Shown: piece after piece, positions 1 to 12,159 of the stretch
How positions within the stretch are numbered: position 1 is the stretch's first letter
Layout of the letters: every line of letters starts with the position of its first letter
NCBI GenBank assembly: GCA_013368325.1
Contig: JAACJK010000163.1
Coordinates: 930,001-994,000 of the forward strand
From: Ephemerocybe angulata
Lineage: Eukaryota > Basidiomycota > Agaricomycetes > Agaricales > Psathyrellaceae
Direction: 5' to 3'
DNA: 64,000 nucleotides
Translations under genes and position numbers: made by a program
The notes under the pieces: model-generated
What the model saw: the letters and a program-made list of their open reading frames with translations, nothing else
Database searches by the model: none
Told to the model about the DNA's origin: nothing

Positions 1-747
1 CGTGCTCCCACATCAGTTCCAAGTGCAACGCACATATCTTCTCAATCTTCCTACCATACCGCCCCAATGTATAGCGCGACGCAGGACTATCCTAGGGCCG
101 GTTCCTCAGTGTCTACTCGCAAGGCAATCTCGAACGTTCCTGAGTCCCTTCTATCCTCTTCGCCGCTGAACTCAGAACCACGCCCTTCTTATCTGCCTTC
201 CCACTCCGACCCTCCCCAATATTCAACGAACTACTCCAGTCGACAAATAATGCCTCCCGGTCCCTCTGACGCACCGCAAAACCAGGCTATGGGACCTCCT
301 AGCTATATTCCGCCGCCACGAACAGCTATCATGATGCCGCCAGTTGAAAGGCAGGAGAACCAGAACGCTTCCCAGCCCCAGAACCCAAGGCCCATGCTCC
401 CGCCCTCCTCGCCCCTGCCTCCCTCTGACCCCGGCTCCGACAGAGCTCCCGACAACAACAGCAACGGCTCTCAGCCGACGACTTCTCATCCGCAGAGCAT
501 GTCTGCAGACGCAATTATTGCCTCGCTGCGCGAGTCGACTGGATTCTACGACCTCTCGAACGAGGCTCTGGAACAAGTCGTCGCCCACATCGTGCGCGAG
601 GATGGCTTCCTGGATCTCGTAAGTTACTTCACACACAACACACTTACCCCAGCCATACGGAAGTATCTAACATATGTTCTCCGACAGATGGAACGGTTGT
701 CCGCGATGTGGCGAGTCCATAGCCTCATCGGCCTCTCGGTTCCCTGA
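1..747 (+). CDS. 3' end of an uncharacterised Pro/Ser-rich protein (5' end outside window)
   Basis: The frame is open from the first base, so the gene enters from the left. The visible part is a long Pro/Ser/Gln/Asn-rich, probably disordered stretch followed by a short compact C-terminus of about 55 residues with amphipathic-helix character (SADAIIASLRESTGF, then EALEQVVAHIVREDGF, then MERLSAMWRVHSL). A 69-nt GT-AG intron at about 619-687 is in frame and was removed when reading the C-terminus; it ends in a good acceptor (ctccgacag). The stop lies about 140 bp from the stop of the next gene, which is on the other strand, so the pair is convergent. I do not recognise the family. Disordered Pro-rich bodies with a small helical tail occur in many scaffold or RNA-binding proteins, but no function is assigned. 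Confidence 0.6.
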   Translation, partial: RAPTSVPSATHISSQSSYHTAPMYSATQDYPRAGSSVSTRKAISNVPESLLSSSPLNSEPRPSYLPSHSDPPQYSTNYSSRQIMPPGPSDAPQNQAMGPPSYIPPPRTAIMMPPVERQENQNASQPQNPRPMLPPSSPLPPSDPGSDRAPDNNSNGSQPTTSHPQSMSADAIIASLRESTGFYDLSNEALEQVVAHIVREDGFLDLVSYFTHNTLTPAIRKYLTYVLRQMERLSAMWRVHSLIGLSVP

Positions 748-887
748 ATAACATGCTTGTATTCTGCAAGATGATAAATTGTACACTACAATGCCCGGCG
801 TTCTGATTTTCGAGATTTCTTTTTCGTGACGGAACTTCGTTTCAACCTAAAGAGTTCAATTCAAGCGGGAGACTTGGCCGAAGCAGC

Positions 888-3800
888 TCAATTGGCAGCA
901 GACGCGGTGTTGGTGGCCTTGATGAAGTCCTCCTCGTTCCACCCGTAATAGCGCTTCAACCTCTTGCCGATCTTGATCAACTGAATCGGGGAGAGGGTCG
1001 AATCAGGATGGGGCTTGTGAATGGTGATGGACTGGGAAAAGACATTGTCAGGTCACAATTGCTATTATATGTGATTCGAAAACACATACGCTGTCCTTCT
1101 GGTTGGGAGGGTCGAAGCGGACACTGGACCCAGCAGTGCTAGGGTCGTACTCGAAGCCCATTTCCCTCATGAGCTGGATAAGAAGGAATAGAACGTGGAT
1201 CAGTATCAATTATATAAAAGGATACCGGGAGAAACCCTACCTTGAGGAAAGTCTCCCACTTCATGGGAGAAGGCTGTTTACCGGCGTCTTCTCCGGTCCT
1301 CAGAAGCTGATGCATAGAGTCCGTCGCTTTCTTGCTCAACCTGGAGAACCAAGTATACTTGGCGTTCTTGCTGTCCTGGCTTCCCTCTGTCTTTCCGCCG
1401 AAGGCGCTCTTAACCTTGGAGAACAAGCCGCCGGCGCTGCCACCCTCCTCGGTGGTGTTAGTCGAGAACAACGACGCGTGGTCCGCACGAGTCTTGATCT
1501 TAGCCTTCTGCTGGAAATCGGTATTGAGCTGTTTCAAGTACGAATGACCTGAAGCAGCCTGGGTGGCCCCAACAGGGATGTTGAAGTTGGGGGTTGCCGC
1601 AGCAGCGGAAGGAGACGCCGGGGTAGCGGGTGCCTTGGGCTTTGCAGGGGTAGGCTGAGGTGTGGCATGAGCCAACTCGGGGCTGGCGGGCTCTCCCTCT
1701 CCAGCACCGGCGGCCTTCTTCTTCTTGTTGCTCTTCTTCTTCTTCTTCTTCTTGGAGGGACCAGTTCCAGCGCCAACGTCAGCGTCTTCATCCTCGACTT
1801 CCTCCATAGTTGTCTTCTGAGAATCCTTCTCGCCCTCTAAACATCGTAGATTTAATATCTCTTAAATTTAAAAGGTAAAAGCGGGTACTCACCCTTGGTG
1901 GGCTTGGGAGGGGCGCCCTTGGGGACCTCCTTGGGAGCTCCACTGCGGGTAGCCCTGAAGGCGCCACGACGAGGTTCGGTGCGCTGGGTCTCGGCCTTGA
2001 GTTTACTGTTGGAGCTCAAGAATCGGCCTAAAAGTAGTCGTTGAATAGAGGCCAGACAACGCAGCTAAACGAAACACACCTCGGAGAGAGCCGAGCAAGT
2101 TCATGAAAGGGTTGCCCTTCCTCTCTTCCGCCGCCTTGAAGGGGTCGAGATCGGAAGGCTGAGCATCTTTGGTAGATTCGAACCAGTCGACATCATGAGC
2201 AGCGTCCATAGCCTCGCGGAGCATGTCACGGAGGGTGTCCTCCTGGTCCTCGTCGTAGCCATCTGACTCAGACTCGTAATCCTCCTCGTCGTCGTCGCTC
2301 TCCTCGTCGCTGTCCAAGTCCTCCTCGGAACTGTTGGAAATGGACTGGAGGGCGGGCATGGAATCACCAGAGTCGTAAGGCTCGCCCGTGGCCGTCAGTG
2401 CAAGCGGCTTTCGCTTGCCCTTGGGTCGGTTTGTCAAGAGTGGCATGCCGTCAGGAGCATCGTCCTCAGCATCGGAGTCCTCAGCCAGGTGGGGAATGTA
2501 GTAAGAAGACCATTGCGGGGTCACGTTGAAGGCACCGGTCAGCTGCCAGACTGAGTCAATGTCCTCTCCGGTGTAACTCTTGTAGTTCTAAGACAACAAG
2601 GTGGGTGAGCATGACTGATTGGAACAAGGTAGCACGAACGCACCAAGTTAATGGTCTTCCACATGTTGTCGAGGACATCCTTCTTCCTGGTGCTGACGAG
2701 CGGGAAGATGGTGTCCTTCCAGTTCTTGTTGTTCTCAGTCGCCTTGAGGGAAACGAGGTAGGCGTCAACCCATTTCTCGAACTCTTCGGGCATGGAACGG
2801 GGCTCCTCCTTCCAAGTTTTCTCATCCGGGCCGACAATGGCGGCTTCCAGAATGGTCTGCAGCTGCACGGCAAACTAGGCAAGATTGTATTAGAGCCACT
2901 GATAATCACCTAGGGCCAAGACAACTTACCGAAAGATCTCCAATGGCGTTCCATAAGGACTGGGTGAAACGCTTGGCCTGGTTAGGCGATTCTTGCAAAA
3001 CGTCTTGAAGCAACTGGTATAAAACGTTCGAAGGGATCTTGGACCCCGGCAGGAGCAGTTCGACGATAATGCAGTCCAAGAAGGAAGACGTAATAGCCCT
3101 AACTTTCTTGTCGTCCAAATCAAAACCAAGCTCAGGATCGCCTGTCCCGGTGTAATCAGCGGGCCTGGCCTTGAAATACTTGGAGTAGTAAGCTGGGGTG
3201 GGGAGTCAGGTCTGTGGAATTAGGGATATTGCGAGCTTTTTCCTTACGGGAAGTGGTCGCCAAAACAGAGACACGTTTATGGAAAATGTCAACCAGTTTC
3301 CCAACCATGTCGTAGAGAACAAGGTATCGCTGGCGCAGTGCATCATCGGTCTTGAGCTTGGTCTTGATGTTCGAATCAGTCACTCCTTCGCGAGCGAGCC
3401 TCTTTAGGTTGTCGGTGATGATCCTCCAGGCGGAAGCCACCATGTATGTGTTGTGAACCCTACGGGAGTGGCCTTAGCACCGCCTCTACGGGAAGAGAGA
3501 CGGAGGCAAACCTTGTGCCAACGATAACGGCGACGGCAGTGGCATTGCGGCGAGGCTCAGTGCCCACTGGGGTGCGAGCGATGATTTCGTCCTCAATCAC
3601 ATATCGGAACAGCTGAGGGTCCCGCAAGTCGGCAATGTCATCCAAGAACTCTGTGTCACGTCAGTCATCGTTGTTCATGCGCAAACATATGAAGAGGCTC
3701 ACCGTGGAACTTGGACTCAGCAATACGCAAACTCTGATCAAGACGGAAGGGAGTCAAAACTGCTTGCTTCATCTTCTCGATGAGCTCCTCTACCACGAAC

Positions 3801-4070
3801 GTCAATCCAAGATCGCTAGCCACATCGGGCATGCTTACCAGCCAAAAGATCGAGCTTCTCTTTTCCAGTGATCCTGTTCGACATGAAAAGCTCTCCTGCA
3901 CCCATAGCGCCATGTTTTCCATTCCTCAAGACGAGGGCACGCGTGGTTGTCGGTTTTTCAACATACTCGCGATGCTTTTTCGCCTCGGAAGGGTGAGAGA
4001 TGACTTCCTTGGGCCCTGTGCGGGTGAGGGCCTGTGTCTTTGCAGACGATCCAGCTTTCTTGGGAGGCAT
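888..4070 (-). CDS. Large acidic fungal protein with C-terminal HicA/YcfA-like module
   Basis: Multi-exon gene starting MPPKKAGSSAKTQ. Exon 1 (3839-4070) ends in phase 1 and joins AVLTPFRLDQSLRIAESKFH, then DDIADLRDPQLFRYVIEDE and a helical body (KLVDIFHKRVSVLATT, DDKKVRAITSSFLDCIIVE). The middle is strongly acidic (SSEEDLDSDEESDDDEEDYE). It is followed by a Lys-rich run (KKKKKKKSNKKKK) and a Pro/Ala linker. The last about 70 residues read MREMGFEYDPSTAG, SVRFDPPNQKDSS, ITIHKPHPDSTLSPIQL and GKRLKRYYGW. This resembles the HicA/YcfA (dsRBD-like) fold module that I recall from large fungal 'ipa'-type proteins; that match is from memory. The catalytic His usual in bacterial HicA is not obvious. 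Roughly 900 residues. The role is unknown; nucleic-acid binding is an inference from the fold similarity. Confidence 0.7.
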
Positions 4071-4502
4071 GGTGAGTGGCACCGACGTTGAGAGAACAAG
4101 AGAGAGCCGCACCGTCCTCGGGTTCCCTATTTGCCTCTATTTTCAATTTCCGAAATTGGTCTATATCGTGACTCGCGGCGGCTTGGCGGCATCTTCCAGC
4201 TTAACAGCAAACCCGAAGCTTGACTGGCACTGAACAGCCCTCTTACCTCTTTGTGGCGCCTAATATTCGGCCTTTACGCCCCGTTACGACATATGGACTC
4301 CCATCTCCTCTGGGAACGAGAATCTGCAGAGACTTGATCGTTTCTACTTGGGGCTCAGCGCACTGTCTTCTCCTCTCTCTCTGCGAATCAACCATCTGTC
4401 TATGCTCGTCTCTTATCACGCGTCTCTGTCAACCCAGGTTGCGCGTACCAGGGCGTTAGAAGGTGGCAGTCAAGAGGCAGTTCAGCACCTTGACTCCGTC
4501 GA

Positions 4503-6928
4503 ATGTCGCCAATGACATATATTCTTACCCATGCCATGGATGGTGCAGCTTCCTGGCTGTCCTCACTTCGTCTCCCTGACCCTTTCTTTCTCTCTTTTAC
4601 TTTCTTTCGTTCCTCTTTTCATGGACTATTGAATCCGTATACTTTCGTTCTGAATATTTGCTTTTGCTTGGATGGCATCATTCAATTTGACTGGTGAGAC
4701 CGACCCTTCAGCTCTTTGATCCCCTGAAGCCACTGCATTCCCTGCAAAGTTATCTGACGCAGCGATGTGCAGTTGAGGACTCCTCGCCACTCATTTCTTA
4801 CGACCCGCCTAGCGCCTGGTCGGACGCGTCGCCGGACGACCCATTATTGGCTGTGAGTTCAGTTAACCTAACAGATAACACACGTTGAATTAACCTCAAA
4901 ACCTTCGTAGACGTACTCTGAGCAGTCGTACCATCGCACCTCTTCACAAGGTGCTACCGCAACAATAGAGTTCTATGGTGTGTTCTGTGGTCCACTACCT
5001 ATAATACCTCGCAGCCTCAATGCATCTGTGCAGGCACTGGACTCACTTTCTTTGGCGGGAAGCGTGCTGACTATGGGCGATTCGTCGTCTCCGTGGATGG
5101 GGCTATGGTCATCGCCGATGGCAATGCTCGTGGGTCTGATAATGCTGTCAAACAGACTCTAGCTACGGTGACAGGTCTTCGACCTGGTAAGCATCGAGCT
5201 GTATTCGAAAACATCGACGGGTCTCCGATCGACATCGATGCGGTCATTATCAGCGACGAAGTTGGGCCTTCTGGGTAGGTAGTCCATGTACTGAGGTTCT
5301 AGGCGGTCTTAACATTCAGGCTATAGGGCCAAGATGGACATGAAAGTCTATGACGATATGGATCCACTCATTTCGTATTCTCCTTCCCCTGCTGCTTGGG
5401 GCCAGAACAAATTGCCCATCTTCCAAGACGGGACGATACAGTGAGCCAGGTTCTACTACAAGAAATAGCTATAAAAACTCACTTTGAATGCCCGCCTAGC
5501 TTCAGTCAAAACCCAGATGCCGCTTTGTCGATGCAATTTGCTGGAGACGCAATTGCACTATACGGAACCATCTCTCCTGATCATTCTGACATGAAGGTGA
5601 CTGTCGATACCGAAAGCTCTATCCTCAAAGGTGGCTCAAACGGTGGAGTCAATCGAATGCATCCACAAATGCTTCTGGTGCGTAGTTTGAACTGTACGTA
5701 AATTCGACCTACTAAGATAAAGGTACGCAGTACTATCGAAGTGGATTGGGGCCAGGCCAGCATACCATAAGACTGGCTTCCGAGTCTGCCAATCCGAATT
5801 CGCCATTTGTCGACCTCGATTCTATTGCTGTCTTCTCTGGCCTTCTGCCCACATCCTCAAGCTTTACCTCCCAAGTACCTGTCACTGGCTCCACTGTCAC
5901 AAGAAGTCGGAGTACCGCTACGGCCGGTAGTTCAAGTAAGAAGGCCGCCAACAAGGATGGGTTGACCATTTCCAAAGGTGCGCTTGCCGGCGCCATTGTG
6001 GCGGGTGTAGTCGGTTTCATCGCGTGCATTTTCTTGTGTTTCTTTGCTTGGCGCTGGCGTCGGAGGCGCGCACAAGGCGCCGGTTCCAGCAACAAAAACA
6101 AGAAGAACATGGGCCTTCGTATCTTCCGATCGGAGTCCCCCACTTCGCCGGATTTGCCGATGCAGCAAGAGCCGAGGACCGGTATGGTCATTTCTGGACC
6201 TTTGGAGAACTCGGTTTTCGTGTTCCCACCGAAACCGAACCCAGCGAAGGCGCTGGACACTCGTTTGTCCATAGCGCCTAGTTACTACAGCAGTCCTGAT
6301 AGTGGCACCCATCGGAGTATGAGCTCTGCCTCTTCCGGCAGTCCGTTGATTCGACCGCCTCTGCCACCCGGTGCGCGAACCATTCCTGCGAAGAACTTTA
6401 GGGGTCCAGCTCCTGCGACCAGGGCAGCGGGACCACCTTACACTCCTGCTCCAGTTACGAAGCTGTTGCGAGGGACGGTGAGTGACGATCTTTTAAATAT
6501 ATAGAGGTTGTCCTGATCATCGTTGGAAATCAGGACTATTCAGAGGGGTCACCACGAGGACCGTTCGCAACACCTCCGTTGCCGAGAGTACCGATTACTC
6601 CCCAATCCCCTTCATCGGTTTCAACGTCATCGCTAGTATGTGACGCCCTCCATCTTGCATTCCCCTTGGTTGGATATGTTCCCTGACCAAGATATCTAGT
6701 ACTCTGAAACACCGCAGAGGCCATTCAATTCGCCGCCGCTTCCCAGAGTGCCGATCTCCCATTCTCCGTCCGTATCCACTTCGACAATGTCGCAGGACTG
6801 GGAAGTGAGTAATCCTTCCTGAGTATCTTTTGGACTGCCTGCTGATATCATGTTAGGATACCAGAAACAGATCTCCACGACGGCCTGTCAGACGGCCCAT
6901 TCACATCGACTTCAATGAGGTTCGATAG
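4503..6928 (+). CDS. Single-pass membrane protein with two extracellular beta-sandwich-like modules
   Basis: Two successive modules of the kind common in Agaricomycetes precede one membrane span. Module 1 runs from SPLISYDPPSAWSDAS through TSSQGATATIEFYGTGLTFF to VVSVDGAMVIADG. Module 2 includes FSQNPDAALSMQFAGDAIAL and KVTVDTESSILKGG. The Ser/Thr-rich stalk leads to the membrane span AGAIVAGVVGFIACIFLCFF and a basic stop-transfer (WRWRRRRAQG), giving a type I topology. The cytosolic tail is Pro/Ser-rich with repeated PPLPRVPI motifs that look like SH3 ligands. Several introns were read through, and the last exon ends with IHIDFNEVR. The 5' end is uncertain: no clean signal peptide could be placed between 4503 and 4760, so the first exon may be wrong. 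Function unknown; a surface or cell-wall sensing role is an inference from topology. Confidence 0.65.
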
Positions 6929-7456
6929 TGAAGGCATCATTTATGTTACTTCTTGTCAAGACAATGGACATCATGAGAGATACTCACTTCACTCCCCCCA
7001 ATGTATATGCACCTCATGTCTGGTACATAAATGAATGATTTTCTCAAGATTTTCTTGTGTTTCCATGGGGGAACAGGGCAGATGTCAGCAGGAACGATGG
7101 CAACAACGGCGTCAATTGACAGAAGTTGCAACTCCGACAGGTGGACCACAATGAAAGTGGGCACGCTCATTCTCGAGCCGTCCAGTTCGTTCGTTGTTCG
7201 TTGCCGTCGCTTTTTGGTCTTGTCCACCTCTCTTTCTTTCCTTTCCACTTTCTTAGGGAGCTGAGCTCTCTCTTCTGGTCAAGCTTGCTCTTGCATTTCA
7301 CTGTTCTCGTGTGCTCTCCGGATTCAACAAGTCTCTCTGCACTTTCTTAACGAGCAGGCTCGCATCCGCAACATTCACGTTCAAGACTCGACTCTGTCTT
7401 GAAGCTTCGACTATTTTGACCTCTTCCTAGTACCTTTCTTCGACTTCCGATTAACA
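6929..7456. other. Intergenic region with pyrimidine-rich leader
   Basis: No gene seen. The right half (about 7220-7450) is rich in C/T runs on the plus strand, which is typical of fungal promoters or 5' leaders, and probably belongs to the DUF7727 gene that starts at 7457. Confidence 0.5.
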
Positions 7457-8157
7457 ATGGGCAAGCTGGTGTGGCACTCTTTTGCTCGCCTTGTTACGAT
7501 TACAGCCAGCGTCTGTGCGTATCACCTCCTCCTCGCACCCATAAACCGAAATCTGACCATAGCTACCTCTCCACTCAACAGATGCTGTCTGGGCTGGATT
7601 CTGGGGCCTGTTTTATCGTAAATTCTTTTGGGACTTTGTTGGTGGGACGTTGCGCGACCCCGGAGGACTCCAGTGCGTACTCTTCGCCCTCGTTGCTTTC
7701 TTGGCACCGGTACTATGACACTTACGACACCGCCTCTCAACCCAGAGCCCCACCCAGCGCGGCACCGTTCATTGCCGTCATCGTCAAAATCCCTCTAGTG
7801 CAGATAGTTTCCATGTTACTGGGAATTATCCTGCTCTGCATGGAGTACCCCTTGCCTCAAATCAAAGAATTCGCTATCTATCGAAGTCTCGTCCTGCGGA
7901 CAGTTTTCCTAATACTCCAAGTATTCTTCAATATACTCTACTATCAGGTGCGTTTCATGTGCATCTGCCAACATCACGCAGCAGCACGTCCGTTCACGCC
8001 GGTTAATTGCTAACCAAAATCCTTCATCTTTGTTTGACAGGGAACAAATGCCGCCATCTGGTCACTAGTTGCAGTAATATGCTATGCGAAAGCTATAATG
8101 AGCGGAGAAGAAATGGAGGAATCCAAAGAGAATAGAGGGAAGGAAGGAATGGCTTAG
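7457..8157 (+). CDS. DUF7727 family integral membrane protein
   Basis: Four exons join cleanly: 7457-7514, 7582-7672, 7746-7947 and 8041-8157. The result starts MGKLVWHSFARLVTITASV, continues YAVWAGFWGLFYRKFFWDF and GGTLRDPGGLQAPPSAAPF, and ends in a charged tail (EEMEESKENRGKEGMA). The WGLFYRKFFWDFVGGTLR block and the later GTNAAIWSL segment are hallmarks of a small fungal membrane family (DUF7727). Hydrophobic segments at IAVIVKIPLVQIVSMLLGII, in the LRTVFLILQVFFNILYY stretch and in SLVAVICYAKAIM suggest about four spans. No biochemical function is known to me. The exon phases agree at all three junctions, so the gene looks intact. Confidence 0.85.
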
Positions 8158-8606
8158 CCATCGAGCGGTGTGGTCCCAAAACTCTCGCTGGATGGCGCTT
8201 TCTTTTCGCTACATACCTTCCCGATCTTCGCTTTCTTCCACACGACTCGTGAAACCACAGAACAAGCTATTTTTTCTGTTAAGGCTGGCCTTACATTCTT
8301 TACCATTGTCTCTCCTTATGCCCTTCCCTACCAACTCCTGCCACCTGACGTAGCTGTCTTGTTCGTCGTCCCCCTGTTGTACCCCCCTAGCGTCGCAACT
8401 GTACTATCAACGGACCTTGAATGCGTATTTACTCGTACGCTTCCACAGCCTTGTTCTCTCTCTTGCACTTTACGATCCGGAATGTTCAAGCCCCTATCTG
8501 GCAGCCCTGCAATCGCTAGATTAAGAACGCCGGCTAAATTGCCGACGCGATTGCCCTGATCATCTAACGCGTCCTTTACATCTTTCCCCTACTCCGACCA
8601 TCGTAA

Positions 8607-9960
8607 ATGGCGTCCACACACAGCGACGTGCTGGCGAAGATTCCCGATGCCTACGAGGCAGCACTGAAATCGGGCGATCTGCTATACTTCCCCTCCACCG
8701 TCGAGAAACACAATGAACTCGATATCGACGTGTGTATCATCGTTCCTCTCGCCCGCGACACCGATGTTGACTATCACACCACTCAACCCTGCATGGTCGT
8801 ACAATCGCCTCATTATAACATTCCAATAGTTCGAGATAACGCTCTGCCCGGCGCTGCAGAAGAAACAGGCGCTCCCAGCACCCGATTTCGAGGTCGAGGC
8901 AACAGCAGCCGACGTGCAGAAGGATTCGACCGGCAAGGTCGATCCCTTTGAGCCTCCTTATACTTCCAAGCTCTACGTTGCCGACCTCAAGGACGAGCTG
9001 TCAGGGGAGGAGTTTGCTGTCCTTGTGAGTAACCTTGATCCAAGCTCTTAACGCGTGCTGAGCTGATAAGCGCCGTATGATTGCAGCTCAACAAGTATTC
9101 TATAGTCCCTCAGCACTTCTTGCTGGTAACCAAAGGTCAGTTCTAAGAGAACCATAGCTCTAGGACCCACTAATAAGATTGGATAAAGAGTTCAGGTCGC
9201 AAGCTTCGCCGCTGTTGCCTTCAGAGCTCGTTCAAACGTATTTGCTGCTAGTGGCTGCGAGACGCGCGGGAAAGCATTTCTTTGCGTTCTACAACTGTAT
9301 GAATATTTTCTCTCGTGGACAGGCTCGTGCTAAGTTGCATGTATAGGTGGCGACAACAGTGGGGCTAGCCAACCGCACAAGCACATACAGTTCCTCCCTA
9401 CTGAATCCTCGCTTGGCCCACCTCTCGAGGGTTTAGCCCGCAGAGCCCAGCTCGAAATTGCTGGTACGCTATTTGTCCTACTCACCCAAGGTTGAGGATC
9501 CTGTATCTCATGTACTGTGTCAGGTCGGCCTTTCGCTCTTCCCCAGCTCCCCTACGCTAGCCACACATTCCGTTTCCCGACACACATGGACTCCTTCGGT
9601 GCTGAGCAGCTCGAGAAAGAGCTCTCCGACGCCTTCCTCGCGCTCCTCGATCTCGCGATATCGACCGTGCGCCACGACCCCACATACCCCCCAGGCCGGC
9701 CCTCGTACAATGTCATCATCACGCTGGAGCACATGCATATCATCCCGCGCAAGTACGAGACGTACTTGCTCGAGAAGAGTGGGGAGAGGCTGCCGGTGAA
9801 CGCGCTCGGCTTTGCTGGGATGCTGTTGGTGAAGAGTGAACAGGAGTTGGAGGCGGTGAAGGCTGAGACGGTGGCGAAGATTCTTAGGGGAGTGGGGTTG
9901 GAAAGTGTGCATGATCAGCAGGTGGAAGGCACTTCGCGTGAGCTCCAGACGATGCTTTGA
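8607..9960 (+). CDS. Diadenosine 5',5'''-P1,P4-tetraphosphate phosphorylase (ATP adenylyltransferase), APA1/APA2-like
   Basis: The protein starts MASTHSDVLAKIPDAYEAAL. After an intron that follows NELDID it continues FEITLCPALQKKQALPAPDF, then DPFEPPYTSKLYVADL and PQHFLLVTKEF. The HIT-superfamily active-site motif is present as PHKHIQF, with the upstream FFAFYNCGDNSGASQ substrate-binding block. The C-terminal domain contains SYNVIITLEHMHIIPRKYE. Family enzymes cleave Ap4A by phosphorolysis to ATP and ADP, and can adenylylate ADP from adenosine 5'-phosphosulfate, so they control dinucleoside polyphosphate levels. Six or so short introns were inferred; all conserved blocks are in order and the gene appears intact. 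Confidence 0.9.
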
Positions 9961-10528
9961 ACATCGAAGTTCGCATGTACATCCGGACATCGTGCATTAA
10001 CAAAGGTCAGCTGTCCCAAGGCAGCACTGTCTGAACTGTAGTTCTATCGTGTGCTGCTCTAGAGAAACTGCGAAGTAAGTTTTACCCAGGTTCGTGACCC
10101 CATTGTTGTCATGAGAAGCGCGCCTCCTACGTGGGGCTGGTCATGGTCGTCATTTGCGTTAGCGCCCCTCCGCATCATGATGTCATAGAGCAGTCCGGTG
10201 AGCACCATCCTTTGCATTTCGCAGTGGGATACCTTGGCGTCCCTCACTCCGTTGTACTCGAAGAAATTCTGCCGGAAATAATGGACAGGTTTGTGGGGTA
10301 CATGGTGTCATAGTCCCCAACCCGCGTCATTTTCTGATCTGCCACAAGGCGAATGGAGTGGCTGTTTGTGTATATAAGAGCTCTGGTTTGCACCTAGTTA
10401 GAGCATCAAGTTCTCTCATCCACTCACACTCACAAGGTAATTGGCTCTTTCTTACCACTTACAGTACACGCAGATATCTAATACTTCTTCCTGCAGCCAC
10501 TTCACCAACCAACCAATCATCTCTAATA
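9961..10528. promoter_or_regulatory. Promoter region of the HSP12-like gene
   Basis: No gene in this stretch. A clear TATA box (TATATAAG) lies at 10371-10378, about 158 bp before the start codon. One CCCCT stress-response-type element sits at about 10165-10169. A single CCCCT can occur by chance, so stress control is inferred mainly from the family of the downstream gene. Confidence 0.5.
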
Positions 10529-10843
10529 ATGTCTGATCTCGGCCGTCAATCTTTCACCGACAAGGCTGGCTCTGCCATGAAGGTACGCGACTCAAGAGCG
10601 CGCTGCCGACACTCCCATACTCATACACCCTTTCTCATCTAGCCCGACTCCCAGAAGGGTGTCTTCGAGCAGGCTGGTGACGCTGTCAAGGGCAAGACCG
10701 ACTCCGCTGCGTCCACCCTCCAGCCCCAACACGAGAAGTCTACCACCCAGAAGGCCGGCGACACCTTCTCCGGCAACCAGAACCACAACCAGGAATCCAT
10801 TGCGGACAAGACCAAGAACGCCCTCGGCCTCGGCCACAAGTAA
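10529..10843 (+). CDS. HSP12/HSP9-like small heat-shock (hydrophilin) protein
   Basis: Two exons (10529-10582 and 10643-10843) encode about 84 residues beginning MSDLGRQSFTDKAGSAMKPD. They continue QKGVFEQAGDAVKGKTDSAA and end SIADKTKNALGLGHK. The repeating amphipathic, Gly/Lys/Asp/Gln-rich make-up and the N-terminal MSDxGRxSFTDK block are diagnostic of the fungal HSP12/HSP9 (glucose and lipid regulated, WH11) family. In yeast these proteins are unfolded in solution and fold on membranes, stabilising them in heat, osmotic or stationary-phase stress. A TATA box at 10371 fits strong inducible expression. The short length is normal for the family. Confidence 0.92.
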
Positions 10844-11177
10844 ATACCCATCTTCCACGGACACTGAGGAAGCAGCTGTATTACTATGTATAATCTTTGT
10901 ACGATATAATACCAACGCGTTGTAACTGTCACTTTTATGGATGACTCTTCTGAATATTGTTGCTTGAGCTTAGCCCCTGAAATGCTTGCTTTCTTGCCTG
11001 GTACAACGGTGGAAGCCCACGCGTTGGGCGTCTATGTAGCTTCTCTGATGTCATGGAGGTTTCCGGCCCGGCGGTTGCTTGCTTTATTCCGAGGTCTCAG
11101 CCAAACAAGCGCGGTGGGACGCGACGAGCAGATGCGTTTCAAGTTGACCACCACAAGCATGCGTAGAACAGAGCTAT

Positions 11178-12159
11178 CTACTTGGACCAAATTGCCTTAT
11201 TCCTCTCAATCCATTCCCTTGCCATCAGCTTCCCGATCCGTTTCCTGCCCTCCTCTAAGTGCCAAAGGGCCTCCGCGTCGCCTTTCTCCAAGCCCAGCTC
11301 GAGTCCAACAAGGTACTTGGCCGAATCGGAGTCAGGCTGCACCCCAAAGCTTTCGTATTGCGCTAAGAGTTCGTCTACGGTGATGGTACGGTGGTTAATG
11401 GGCCGACCAAGGACCTCTGTGAGTATTTCTGCGAGCTGTTATTGGTTTGGTGAGTCCTGATTCTTTCATGTATACGAGGAAATGGTTACTGACCTCGTTG
11501 TATGTCAGAAGGTTCGGCCCTAAGATGATTGGAGCAGTGTGACCCTCGTCCTTGGGAGTGGGCCCTGGGTAGGTTATGGCGTCAAACGCGACCTGAGCAA
11601 TGTCTTCGACGGCGACGAACGCCACGCGCCCCGTTGGAACGGGTGTAGCTATCTCATTTCTATCACAGATGTTCTCTAGCTGGGTCCGGGCAAGGTTGTC
11701 TGTCGCGCACAAGGTCAGCTTCACTTTAATAGTTTGAGAGGTAGTATGCTCACCAATGAACCATGTAGGTCTCAATGTCACGAAATCGACGCCCTTCTCT
11801 TCCAGGTACTCATGTACTCTGCCCATCTCGATACCCTTCGGAACGTCCGCGGCACCGAGCAGCACGAATCGCTTCACGCCCTTTTCTATAGCAAGGTCGA
11901 TGAAAGGCGCGACCTCAGGCAGTGGATTCGCTCCGGGATTAACAACCAAGTACACTGATGCAATTTCAGGCAAATCTGGGAAGGTGAAGGCGTTGGGGAA
12001 GGTCGAAGGTTTGTCCCAGTCAAAGGGCGTCCATGCGGTGGAGGAGGGGATGTTTCGCCCGACTCGGCTGCCAAAGAGGACGGGGTGGCCTGCTTGGTGG
12101 AGAAGGCGCGCTAAAGCGAGGCCGGTTTGGGATGCGCCGCCTGTGATAAAGGTTGTCAT
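11178..12159 (-). CDS. NmrA/EasG-like NAD(P)-binding reductase
   Basis: The protein starts MTTFITGGASQTGLALARLL, an N-terminal Rossmann nucleotide-binding motif (TGGxxxTG). It continues SVYLVVNPGANPLPEVAPF, KGVKRFVLLGAADVPKG, VDFVTLRPTWFI, and GRVAFVAVEDIAQVAFDAI, and ends IERNKAIWSK. Two introns separate WFIG from DNLARTQLENICD and NEV from AQILTEVLGRPINH. The order of blocks matches the NmrA-like branch of atypical short-chain dehydrogenases that includes festuclavine/agroclavine dehydrogenase (EasG) of ergot alkaloid clusters. No other alkaloid genes are nearby, so a general NAD(P)H-dependent reductase or redox-sensor role is more likely than alkaloid synthesis. Complete at about 285 residues. 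Confidence 0.85.

Noticed and set aside
11178..12159. Reading the NmrA/EasG-like gene as part of an ergot alkaloid cluster
   Set aside because: No dimethylallyltryptophan synthase or other cluster enzyme is in the neighbourhood.
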